From Dryococelus australis (lineage: Eukaryota > Arthropoda > Insecta > Phasmatodea > Phasmatidae): DNA of 64,000 nucleotides. The notes under the pieces were generated by a model. That model was given only the letters and a program-made list of their open reading frames with translations, was not told the origin of the DNA and did no database searches. Location of the stretch: assembly GCA_029891345.1 (NCBI GenBank), contig CM056994.1, positions 221,196,491 through 221,260,490 on the forward strand, given 5' to 3'. A program made the translations under genes and the position numbers. Shown piece after piece: positions 1-10,142 of this stretch (position 1 is its first letter; each line of letters opens with the position of its first letter).

Positions 1-187
1 TTCTTTTGGGTCTGACTAGTTTAGGATTTATAAATATGAGGAAATCATTGTAAAATAATATTTCTATGAGAAAGTTTTTTTTTTTTTTTTTACCTTGATC
101 TTCCTTTAAGAGAACTTTTCTAGTTACGGCTATACTCCTTATGAGTGTACCCTGTTGTTTGTTTTAGTGTTGCTTTCCTGGTGAGGC

Positions 188-1700
188 ATGATGCTTCTTA
201 CCTGTGTCAGAGTACTGGTTCTGGCCAGTGCCGCCTTCGCATCGGTCACTATCACCACTCTGGAGTCTGGTGTACTATTCGAGCATGAGGACGATGTTCT
301 CTTTTCTGACAGTACTTATTCCGTGGTTTTAAAATTTGACATGATTTCCCTTGATACTGAGTGTAGTGAGTTGTAAGAGATGATCAACGACATTGTGTCA
401 GTGCATAAACAAACAAGGAATCCTGGAGACAACTCGTCATTTGAACTGAATTATGATTTAACTGTCACCCAGTTAAAAAACAGTTTTATCGCCTTCAAAT
501 TAGAAGTGCAGACTTTAACCTCTTTGTTACCTTCCAGAGCAAAGCAATCTCTCTTTGATTTTAGCGGAAAAATTTTGATAACAGTCTTTGGAACTCTGGA
601 CTCTGAAGATCTCACCCTTTTGGAATAATGCTTAAACTCCTTACAGTATAGCCAAGATGATATTTCGACCAATGTAGCCAATCAGATTATCTTAATTTGG
701 AAGACAGGATAAACAATATACTATTTATAAAAGAAGCTGAGTCAACTATATCTTGATCACTATTATACCTTATTTCAGAACCTCTCTTTTGCTCTTCATG
801 ATACCCTTGACTGTATGATTCTCCTCAGTTATCGTATTGATTTGAATGGGATGCTCCTTAGAGTAAGTGAAGCTCTCACAAATGCTAGGTTAGAAATTTT
901 TGACCTCAGACATGCAATTGAAACCAGTGTACACGGAATACTCAGTACCACCCTATTGAGTGCCAATGTTTTCTTGAAGATTTTGAAACATATTCAGCAA
1001 CTTCTCACATTGCCTATATATATGTTAGCCCCTGTTGTACATGAGAACCTATACATGTTTTATGGTATGAGTAACATTCAAGCTATTATTTACAATTCCT
1101 CTTTTAATGTCGTTACAAACATCCCTTTGGCCAAGGACAGTTTGTTTGAAAGGTACCATTTTATTCCTTTTATTCCTTTTCCCTTCTTGTTTTCCAAATT
1201 GGGCAGATACCTACTTCTTAACGTTCATGAGTATCTCATCCTTAGTTTACATCGTAAATACTTTGCTATGGCCAACCACATTTCTTTGGCGAATTGTAAA
1301 ACACATGGTATTACCCTCTGTCCCACAAATTTCCCATTTTTTGATGCACACGTAGATAATTGTGAGTTAAACCTATTCACTGGTAAGAAATATTTTGAAA
1401 CTTGTCACAAAACCGTTATGAATTTGAAACTGTCCTTTTTACGCAAGACCACTTCACATTGTATTTTTGTATAAAACACCTCTGTTGATGTAACATTTTT
1501 TGTAGGTCCAAAACTGAAATATTTTCCCCTTTCACCTTAGCCTTATCTGCTTTGATCAACAATGCATCATATTGTGACTTGATGAGCCCTTTCTTTAAAA
1601 CCTTTGGTTCAGTTAACCCTGCCCTTCACTACAATTACCTTACCAATTATTCATGTGCCTAAATTAGTGAGAGTTTTGATATAGCCCTGTATCTGTACCC
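188..1700 (+). mobile_element. Env fossil of an errantivirus-like (Gypsy) element
   Basis: This is a remnant of a baculovirus-F-like envelope gene of the kind carried by insect errantiviruses. The start reads as a signal peptide (MMLLTCVRVLVLASAAFAS). Around 540-625 there is the family signature near the F2/F1 junction, an SLFDFSGKI block followed by FGTLDSEDL. A helical region follows, and from about 1,150 a cysteine-bearing stretch (CPTNFPFFDAHVDNCELNLF) typical of the membrane-proximal F-like ectodomain. In intact relatives env is made from a spliced subgenomic RNA and drives membrane fusion. The copy has several breaks; pol and the 5' LTR would lie left of the window. No 3' LTR could be recognised. 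The lineage differs from the env of element Y. Confidence 0.72.
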
Positions 1701-2006
1701 TGGCACATGGTACTAGAAGTGGTGATGTTCCCCAGCACAGTCAAAATAGTGGACCTTGATAGTTACGAGTGTGCACACTAAAATTACATGTAACGTGCAA
1801 CAAGGAATGAAATAACCTGGCCGAACTTGTAAGATCTCGTGCATCTATTACAATTTGTTGTTCAAGGTATGTCAAAAGAGGTAAAATTATTTCATGTTTG
1901 TCTTGAGCCAAAAAAAGGTACATTTAATAGGTTAACACAAAATATTTTATTTCTAATAATATGTAAAGCAAACTTTTATCACTTTCAGGGTGTGGGGGTA
2001 AACTCA

Positions 2007-2112
2007 CACATGTGTGCGTGTGCGTGCGTGCACATACGCACGTACGTACATGCGTATGTATGTACGTACATGTATGTATGTACGTACATACATACACACA
2101 CACACATACATT
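2007..2112. repeat. Alternating purine/pyrimidine microsatellite
   Basis: About 100 bp of CA/TG, CGTA and GTAT units, largely alternating purine-pyrimidine and rich in self-complementary GTACGTAC steps. It opens with CACACATGTGTG and closes with a CA run followed by an A-tract. Such tracts can adopt Z-DNA or cruciform structure; no function is claimed. Confidence 0.95.
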
Positions 2113-2589
2113 TAAAAAAAAAAAAAGTTTTCGGTAGGCGAGACAAAAACACACTTATTGTATTTTAAAAGGAATAACAAAGATAAATTATCATGATACT
2201 CAACAAATAAATAATATCTCCATAACAATATAATTTTTTATGTGTTACTTTACTCCATTACTTTCATAAAAAAATTAAGTTTCTTTGATAAATCATTACT
2301 TGGCGATCCCCTTAATTAATTATCTCAATATTACTCAGTACATTAAGTTTGTTACAACTGGACAAGAAACAAGATGGATGGCTGACCTTGCCTACAATTT
2401 CTGTTTAAAGATACCACTTTTTTGTTTTACATTTTTTCTGATGCTTGTATTTTCAAGTGATTGGCGAAAGTCCAAAATTGTTTTAAACTTGAAAGTTCAG
2501 CTGTAAATAATTAAGTATTCATGTTTCAAAAGTTCCAGAAGGGCTGTTAACAACACATGCACAAATTTCTAACTATGAAACAAAGTAAA

Positions 2590-2880
2590 TTTTTTTTGCC
2601 TGAAATGTCAGAAAGTAGCCCATGATGGGACAATCCGGCGCCGACAACAATTAAAGCATGTTGGACATCATGAGGGGATGTTTCAAGTCATTTTCAAAGC
2701 CATACCAGATCCATCGGGCGAACAGATCAAGCTCTCATTTTAGCCTTGCCACGAGGCGCCGACCGAGGACCGCCACAGCGGTGAAAAGAGTTGTAGCATA
2801 TCAAAAAAGTTGAAAAGCCGGAGCTACATTTAAGATGATGTTTTGTCATGGCATTGGGTTCTTGGAGAAGAAAAGTAAGT
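2590..2880 (+). other. Unrecognised coding-like block with a donor-like end
   Basis: This block is richer in G+C than its surroundings. One plus frame reads without a stop for about 50 codons from about 2,598, and the block ends near 2,873 in a consensus-like splice donor (AAAAGTAAGT). I do not recognise the protein. It may be a host exon remnant, part of a transposon, or chance. Confidence 0.2.
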
Positions 2881-3599
2881 GACCTTGACAAGGTGAGCTT
2901 TATTGATAATCAATTTGGAGAGTCCCCAATTGAAACAAAGTTCAGTATCTTGATTACACAAAATTATTACTGACTAAAATGACATTTTGCTCAAGACAAA
3001 ATTACAAAAACCATGAATTTCATTGACAAGTTTTACATGTTGTTTTCCAATAAAACAGTTTTCCTTTTATAACTTGGTATTACAGAATGCAGATAAATAG
3101 TTTCGTCGCTAACTGTTAGGGCGAACTCTATAGTGAAAATGATTCATCAACAAAATAAAATATTAGACAATAGTAAACTGACAATAAATATTAACTTTTA
3201 GCAAGTATTGCTTATAATTGGCAAAAAAAATTCACAAATTATCTCGTGAAAACGAAGCTTTAAGTAAAGGCGGAAGTATACTACTTCAAACAAATGATAC
3301 CGCATATGCAGAAATCAAACCTTACTAATTTACAAAAACAAGCACGAGGCTTTGGTCATGGACACAGTGACTAAGGGAAATTCACTTTGATTTACTGATA
3401 CGTTAAGCATTTCAAAAATATAAACACAGTTAGTTGCAAGAAATCCACAAAGTTTTGCCACAAAAAGAGAAAAATTATTCTCAGAAAGGGGACTACAAAT
3501 TGCCTAATCTAAAGAGTGCCTGGAAATGACACACTTAGTGATGTCCTTTGTTCATGCGCGAGAACATGGCTCCATACAAAATTGCCAGTGGCAGCGGAG

Positions 3600-5700
3600 T
3601 TTAGTAATGCTAGTATTCTCCTGTCATTTTTTCTACTTTTATATGAGGTGCTTCTGGAGGCTCACTTTTATTATTTATTCTTTGCAAGACGGGCCTGCTT
3701 CTTACCCCGGTTACGACGTTTCCCACCTGGCTTGTCTGTTTTCTTGCAGCTTCGTGTGGTAGGAGGGCTGGCACCCCTGCTGTGTCTGCTGTGTTCCTCT
3801 CCTCTCCCCTGCTTGCCTCTGGCCTGCCTGCTTGACAGAACAGTCCCGGCAGAAGTGCTGTTCCGGACAAAACCAGCACTAGGGTATAGTAGGGGTGATG
3901 GACGTAGGAGGAGGAGGAGGGTTTCCCTTTCCCTCAGGTTGTTTGTTGGACTCAGCTGGCCTATTGACCCTTGTCATGTCTAACAAGGCCTGCGCCTTGA
4001 AATTACGTTCCATCTCCGGGGCTCTTTCAAGTTCCTCAATAGTCTGCGGCTAAGGAATTTGTAGTTAGTTGCGTATTTTTGGCAGGAGAATTCGGGTTAT
4101 GTGGCGCTCACAAATTTCTTCTGTTTCCCAGGGGAAAATTCACTGATAGATTTGTACTTTCCTGCGAATGAAAATTTGGGCCTCTTCATAGGTCTGCTGG
4201 TTTCGACTATGGAACTTGGTTGTAAGGTATGCCAAAACTTCTTCACCGGAAAACTGTGTGGAGAGGCATGAACACAGCAGTCCCCACTCAGTGACAAATT
4301 CAACGTATCGGTTCTACCATTCCTGTGATTTTCCTCGGAGCGGTTTATGAGTGCGTGTTACCCATTTTTTATTTAGAACATAGTGTTCCATGAATTCTTC
4401 ATCACATTCTGCCGTGAAGGTGATTGGATCTTCATTAGGTCTCCCAGCGAATTCGAGCAGTTGTGGTTCACTGGTGCCGTGGGTACTTATCGAGCTATGG
4501 CAAGGGCCCGGGTTGCTAGGATGATATTCAGCTGCACACCGTCATACTTCGCAGCAGTATACTAGTTCTGGTCGCATCACATGTTCTTCAGACCATCTTA
4601 TGATTGTAGGCTTGAGCGCACACGATACAATGTACGGTATTAATCCCTCTTACGGTGCAGGTTATCCAGCTGCATAAGGCAGTCTGACAAGTCCAGCATT
4701 TGTCACATCTGAATTCTAGGCCGTCATGAAATGTACTTTGTCCATCCCAGGCATTGATAATGGATATGACTGGCAGTGTGTGCATATAATGTGTACCCCT
4801 GTGTCAGGGCATGTGGCTATATGACACCTATCCGGGATGGCTTCGGCTATGTTGGCGTCTTGGTGATTGGCTTGGCTAAGTTCAGTGTCCAATATGATCA
4901 CTAAGGTGCTTGAGTGCTACTGAGTTATTACAGACTCGCCTAAGTCCGGTTTGCTAAGGCTGGGTCTTTGCTGGCCTGATTCTGTCTTACTATGATATTA
5001 GCAAAAACACTATGTGTCTCACGGTGTGCACCACGAAAACACCCTTCCTATTCTTGATGCATGATGCTGAGTGACAGGGAAGGACGTCACAGTCAAGGTA
5101 GGTGGTTTCGAGTGTGCAGGTCAGTCACATGTGGTTACAAAATGTCCATCCGCACTTACTGGTTGACTGGGGCTCAACCAGTACATAATGTGGGGCATGT
5201 GGCTTAGCGGCTCAAAACAAAATCTAGTACTGGTAATCCTGTCCAGCAGGCTTGGTGGCTCGCGACCACATGATTACTTCGGTAGGCCACATGATTACTT
5301 CGGTAGGCGGTGTTCTGGATGGGCTGCTCACCCAGTAGAGACTTCTGTGGGTGGCTGCTGGTGCCGTGGAGGTGCTGTAGCTGGAGTAGGCCAGGGCCAG
5401 GCTGATACTCCATTTGCCCGGAACCACGGGTTGGTGATTCCTGTTAGTAGATACTACCCTCAGTGGAAGGCGGCGACAATTGTGTGTGGCGATAAAAGCG
5501 TTTTCATAGGGGCTGAAAACAAGGATGGGGAGGGAGTCGGGAGGTGAGGCATTTCCAGCTAACGGGCAGCTTGCGCTTGTTTCCGGGGTTATTGTTACAG
5601 AGTGTAGAAGGTGCTGAAGTGCAGCTCCCATTAAACTTAGAGGCTACGGCTGCCTTTCTCTCTTGCCACTTTGTCCGTCTCCTCTGAATGTAAGGCATAG
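3600..5700 (-). mobile_element. Gypsy gag fossil with PHD-like zinc region (element T)
   Basis: This is a minus-strand gag remnant of a Ty3/Gypsy element. Reading right to left: a Pro/Ser/Thr-rich leader (about 5,700-5,200); a Cys/His region (about 4,860-4,590) with repeated C-x2-C pairs in PHD-like spacing; a capsid-like part (about 4,470-4,090) containing PQLLEFAGRP; and a nucleocapsid-like knuckle near 3,800-3,840 around CWFC. The capsid block matches the gag of element X (GEPQFLEFAARQ near 24,220), so T and X are relatives. No protease or RT follows towards 2,600 and no LTR pair was found. The copy is old, broken in many places and incomplete. Confidence 0.65.
5267..5308. repeat. 21-bp direct tandem duplication
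   Basis: Two adjacent identical copies of CACATGATTACTTCGGTAGGC, inside the leader region of gag fossil T. Perfect identity points to a recent local duplication. Confidence 0.95.
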
Positions 5701-7310
5701 GTAGGTTCTACGACCGGCCTTGCGAAAGGGAAGCTGGCAACAACAGTCCCTAACTAAAGTGTTCTGTCACAACCAAAGCCGAGCCAAGACAAAGCTGTAC
5801 CCATTAATCCAACTTGTAACACAGTGGTGCTGTGGTTGGAGAGGTGGGTTTTCTCTGAGGCGTCCGACTAACAAATGTGTGTGTGTGTGTCCAAAGGTGT
5901 TCAGGCCTCCAAGACCAGTCAAATACTCTCTCCAGCGACAGTAAAGCGCTGTGGATGGAGTACAGACTGGGCTGGTTGACTAGCCTCCATATGGATTGTC
6001 TTGCTAGGGGTTGGGACTCTACCTTACTATGTACAGTACAGGTGGGCATCGAGTATGTATGTTGTTGACGTACGTGCATCCCTGAAAGGGAGCCCGCAGT
6101 CCTACACTATATTCAGAAAATACGGTAGAAGATATGTGGTCTTCTGCTTCACTCTGTTGGGCGTGGTATTTACGTGGGAGAAGCACAGTCACCCTTGGAA
6201 TGACACTCGGAGGTTAAGAGAGAACTCATACTTATTCCGAGAGGAATAAACACGGTGGCCCATACTACCTCCTAACTACCAAGAGCTGACTGGAAGTATT
6301 ATCTACGCAAGCCAGTTGAAGGGGACCAGGTTCTAGGCTGGACAAGGCAGTTTGGTTGGGTAGCTATAGAAACTGAACCTAACTACTCTGTACCGTTGTC
6401 CTGAAGGGACTTCTGGGTGCCACTACCAGAAGGGCAGTGGAGTGTATTGCCACTACCAGAAGATCAGTGTGGTGTATTGCCATTACTAGAAGGTCAGTGT
6501 GGTGCTGCTAGTGGGCAGAGCCAGGTAGCATCTGCTGGTGGCTGAAGTGAGGTAGGAGTCGCCATCTCTTGGCATGCTCTGGAATTACTTGACTGTGGAG
6601 GGTGGTCTTTGCCGCTCGGCTGGTGGCTTATTTATCACTTATACTTCGGAGGGAGAGGAGGTTGGGTGAGGGGGGAGTTGGCATGATTTCTGACAGTAGG
6701 TGAACAGTACAAACTGAAGTGTCTGTTATAGCCCTCCAACAAGGGGTATGTCCTTCCTGTAGGCACTCTGGTAGCTGTAGTTCTAATTCGGATCCCACCT
6801 GGGGTGACGAGGTATGCACTATTGAGGCGAAGTAGTTTGCATAATGTCTGAAAGCGTCATGCATCAAAGTCTTGTTAAAAAATGTAGAATTTCATGGAGG
6901 CCTTTATACACTTCAAAAATGCAATTTTCCCAGTGTTAACTCAAAATGAAGTAACTTGTGACTGTGGAAAATAGTACATTTTTAGACACGATTGCAGTTC
7001 TCTCTGTAATCTGGTTTTTGATGACAATAGTGATAGAGTGCCTGAAGTTTTGAAGGTTGTCTTTAATGAATTCTGTTTGTAATGAATGGTGTATTTTCTA
7101 GTAATAGTTTTTGCTTGACTGTTAGTGTTAAGTCACTTATTTGTCCAGTTAAATTGTCGATCCTATCATTTATTATTCAAATTAGTGTTGTATTTCATTT
7201 CTTTGCTTTAGACACCTGTTACAAAGTGCTTTAAGTGTTCACAAAACTGAAGACTCAAATTTAAGCAATAAAAGTATTACCAAATACTGGAAATATTTAA
7301 TTATGATTGT
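5701..7310. other. No recognised gene
   Basis: Open frames on both strands are short and low in quality. The stretch includes a GT-rich run near 5,875-5,892 and a 30-bp minisatellite (6,419-6,508). The part nearest 5,700 may be upstream or LTR sequence of gag fossil T, but no paired LTR was found. The last few hundred bases could be the intron preceding the putative exon at 7,697. Confidence 0.5.
6419..6508. repeat. 30-bp minisatellite, three units
   Basis: Three consecutive 30-bp units begin GCCACTACCAGAAGGGCAGT, GCCACTACCAGAAGATCAGT and GCCATTACTAGAAGGTCAGT. They differ at a few positions. Confidence 0.9.
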
Positions 7311-7326
7311 GCTCGTCAAAACTGGT

Positions 7327-7398
7327 ATTGGCATTGCTGTAATTGACACCATTGACATCGCTGTAATCGGCAGCATTGGCATCGCTGTAATCAGCTGC
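7327..7398. repeat. 24-bp minisatellite, three units
   Basis: Three 24-bp units begin ATTGGCATTGCTGTAATTGA, ATTGACATCGCTGTAATCGG and ATTGGCATCGCTGTAATCAG. The length is a multiple of three and one plus frame reads an Ile/Ala/Val-rich octapeptide repeat, but nothing shows that it is translated. Confidence 0.9.
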
Positions 7399-7696
7399 AT
7401 CAGCAGCTGATAATCTGTATAGTTGGTATTAGCAAAATGTGATATCAGCCTATCCCTAGTCTTTAGTGCAAATGAACCATCTCTGTGACCGACTGGTGTC
7501 TCAGTGGTGACAATGTGTGCAGGGCAGGCAAAAGCTCAACACTTGCTGGCGCCTAACTCCTATATTCTTGGTACCATAGTGTTCACAATTTTTGAGATAA
7601 TTGATTAAAAAATTGTGTTAGGAATGTTTGAAAGTTGTCCTATTAAATGTATTATGAAGATGTTTAATTAATACTGTATTGTTTGTTTGATTCCAG

Positions 7697-7789
7697 AACA
7701 TCCAGAAAATGTTGGGATTTGCTCCATCACGAACTGCCAACAAGCAGAGTGGTAGCATATTTGGACCTCCTCCACAGCAGTTCAAGTGA
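7697..7789 (+). CDS. Putative terminal exon of an unidentified host gene
   Basis: A strong acceptor (TGTTTGTTTGATTCCAG, with TTAATTAAT upstream as a possible branch region) is followed by 31 codons ending in TGA at 7,787. The reading starts NIQKMLGFAPSRTANK and ends FGPPPQQFK, a low-complexity C-terminal tail typical of a disordered protein end. An AT-rich 3' UTR-like stretch follows, and X inserts about 100 bp further on. The next frame is also open, so phase is uncertain, and no upstream exon was recognised. I do not know the gene. It could equally be chance. Confidence 0.3.
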   Translation, partial: NIQKMLGFAPSRTANKQSGSIFGPPPQQFK

Positions 7790-8245
7790 ACACACATCAC
7801 CAGTGTATTGTAATTTATTTATGATGTTTAATTTGTCTTGTTAAGTTGTAAATAAGAAAACTTTGAAGTAAATAGATTAATTTCTTATTGTGTTGATACA
7901 TGACATCTTTACAATGGAGATTAGACACTTCCACTCCATCCTTAATTCAGTTTAGCCAGGAGACGGAAGTTTGCATTTTCATTTGTCCTGACGTAAAGTG
8001 AGCTTGTACTGTTTGTCTTGCAGATTGTCTTATTCACCGTCCCACCATAACAACGCTTAGATGCACCGAGTTCTTTTACTTCCCACTAGATAAAGTTAGT
8101 AGTAGGGATATTGTTTGTTTTTCTTCCCTTTCAGCCGGCCGATGATGTCACATAGGCAAATCATGAATTCGCTACCCCCCGCTCTGCGACCACCCCTTGC
8201 CTTAGTAGCACCAGCCAATCAGTGTCGGGCAGCAGCCCGAATTAT

Positions 8246-8254
8246 TATAAAAGG
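8246..8254 (+). promoter_or_regulatory. TATA box of X 5' LTR
   Basis: TATAAAAGG is followed about 20 bp on by the CTCTTCACCAGT stretch where the LINE landed. The same box with the same neighbours occurs in the 3' LTR at 34,150-34,158, so it is conserved between the LTRs. Confidence 0.7.
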
Positions 8255-8752
8255 AGAGACAGCCCACATCTCTTCACCAGTAATCCCTCATAGCAATCCA
8301 CTTTGGACTTGGCCTCCAACCAAGGGTGCACTCCACGTTTTCTCAACGCCTATGACAATCTAGCTTCACGGCACACACCCTGTACACTGTAGTCAGCCTG
8401 GAAACAGGCCACCTTGAGCCTAGCCCCTAGTGGGTCAGCGGCCACAGCGGACAGCACTGATCTAGGTACATTTCTATCAACACTTGCTCGCCAATTGCAT
8501 GCATCACATTGTGAGTCGCTCCACACAGAAAAACACACCCCCTCCCACCAACCTCCCTCATGGGTCATGGCAGTGGGTGGGGAAACGACTGGGCCATCAT
8601 GGATGATGGGAAAGTGTGTCTACAGTCAGGAATATTTTAAAGAAAACTTCATCTGGTTGAAACTGGCACAAAGCTCACCTTGGAAAGAAGATGTGAAAAT
8701 GACATTCCCTCACTGACTTCCTGACAACTTAGATCAACTCGTCACCTTCCTA

Positions 8753-10142
8753 TTGGCTCCAACCACACGAACCACACTCAATAAACCATCTTCCTCCCGT
8801 CCACCAACACCTGGGGCAGAGAATATGAACATGAAAACCAACTTTCAACTGGTAAAAAGAAAGGGTGACAGCAACTCCTCAGTACCTGGGAAGAGAACCG
8901 CACAGGAGAACAAGTATCTCCACTCAGTGTTATCTGGGACACAGTCCAACACCATTCCGATTAAAAATCGGTTCGCCCTGTTAAAAGAGGCCACAGACGA
9001 GGCCTCAACAGTAAAAAACCCCAGCTCTTCAAGCACTCCCACCCACCAATCACAGCCGGCTGCACCTCAAACACGACAAAAAAGACAAACTCAGTTCCGA
9101 TTAGTAGTTCCTGACGCCACTAAATATAATCTCCTTGTCCAGAAACTGTGAGCAATTAGTAGGGATGGCTTCTCCCTTCTACCCACTGCTCAGGGAACAC
9201 TACCAAGCTGCTCGCACAATGCTCGAAGCGAACTACATTCACTACTTCACTTTTTGCCAAGCTTCCAAGCTCCCTCAAAAAGTAATATTTGATCTCCACC
9301 CCACAACTGAAATAGCTGACATCAAGGCAGATCTGGAAAGCACCGGCTACACAATCCAGCACGTATACCAGTTCAAGAAACGCATTCCAGATCACACAGA
9401 CCCGAAGAAATTCTCGTTTGAGCCATAAAGATTGTTCTGCGTTGTGATGGCGCAGAACACTGACTTCCCCCCTCTGCTCTCAGTCACCAAGGTCAACATG
9501 ACCATTGTACATCCCCGGTAATACCAGAAACGGCCGATAGACGTGGCACAATGCCGGAACTGTCTAGCCCTAGGCCACACGAAAAATCACTGTTCTATGC
9601 CAACAAAATGCCCACACTTCGCCGGCTCTCACCCCGAGAGTGCCTGTGCTATGAATGCAACAACATATAAGCCAAAATGCAGCAACTGTGCAGGTGACCA
9701 CACTGCCCTTTCAAAAGCCTGCCCCAAGTTCCTGGACTTGGTGCAGAAAAAAATTGCTGCTGCAAAGGACAAACCAACTTCTGTCAAACAACCTCCTGCC
9801 CCAGCCAGGTTCACAGTCAGGACATTACAACCAGGCAAGTCATACTCACAGGCACTCTCACAGGCACCTCAATCCCGCCCTCGCCAGCGAAATTCGCCAG
9901 GAGAGATGCGAAGCACTATGCAGGAATTCCTTGTATTCATGGAATTCTTTGAGCATGCGACTTCGCTTCGCTCATGGCACTTTTCCACCCCTACATCCTC
10001 AAACTCTGCAGTGTCACAGAACAGCAAGAGAGAACCTGGCCTCTTCTCAAAGCCATGGCGTCATTTGCGGCTCACTAGTCCATCTACTTGGCCCGCAACA
10101 AACCATTTTTCCCTACTCTATACTGGAGCGACTCAGAAATAA
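8753..10142 (+). pseudogene. LINE ORF1 (gag-like) with PRE_C2HC and zinc knuckles
   Basis: The nucleic-acid-binding ORF1 of a Jockey-group LINE. The N-terminal part (8,753-9,151) is basic and Ser/Pro-rich with the common NRFALLKE motif. The middle (about 9,135-9,428) matches the PRE_C2HC domain, including GYTIQHVYQFKKRIP. The C-terminal part (9,543-10,142) has zinc knuckles: CRNCLALGHTKNHC (C-x2-C-x4-H-x4-C), a degenerate second one starting CPHF, and CSNCAGDHTALSKAC, then a KSYSQALSQAP tail usual just before the end of ORF1. The frame shifts at about 9,135-9,151 and a TAA lies at 9,426, so it is a pseudogene. ORF2 does not follow. Confidence 0.82.

Larger units (their letters stand above)
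1700..3590. other. AT-rich stretch without a recognised gene
   Basis: There is no convincing coding region here. The stretch holds a microsatellite (2,007-2,112), a GC-richer block (2,590-2,880, listed separately) and AT-rich sequence. Part of the left end could be 3' sequence of the env element. Confidence 0.5.

Noticed and set aside
1924-2168. Open frames of Cys/Val/Tyr or His/Thr repeats on both strands
   Set aside because: They are translations of the microsatellite.
3516-3983. 155-codon plus-strand open frame, Leu- and Arg-rich
   Set aside because: It is antisense to the nucleocapsid part of gag fossil T; its composition fits an antisense shadow.
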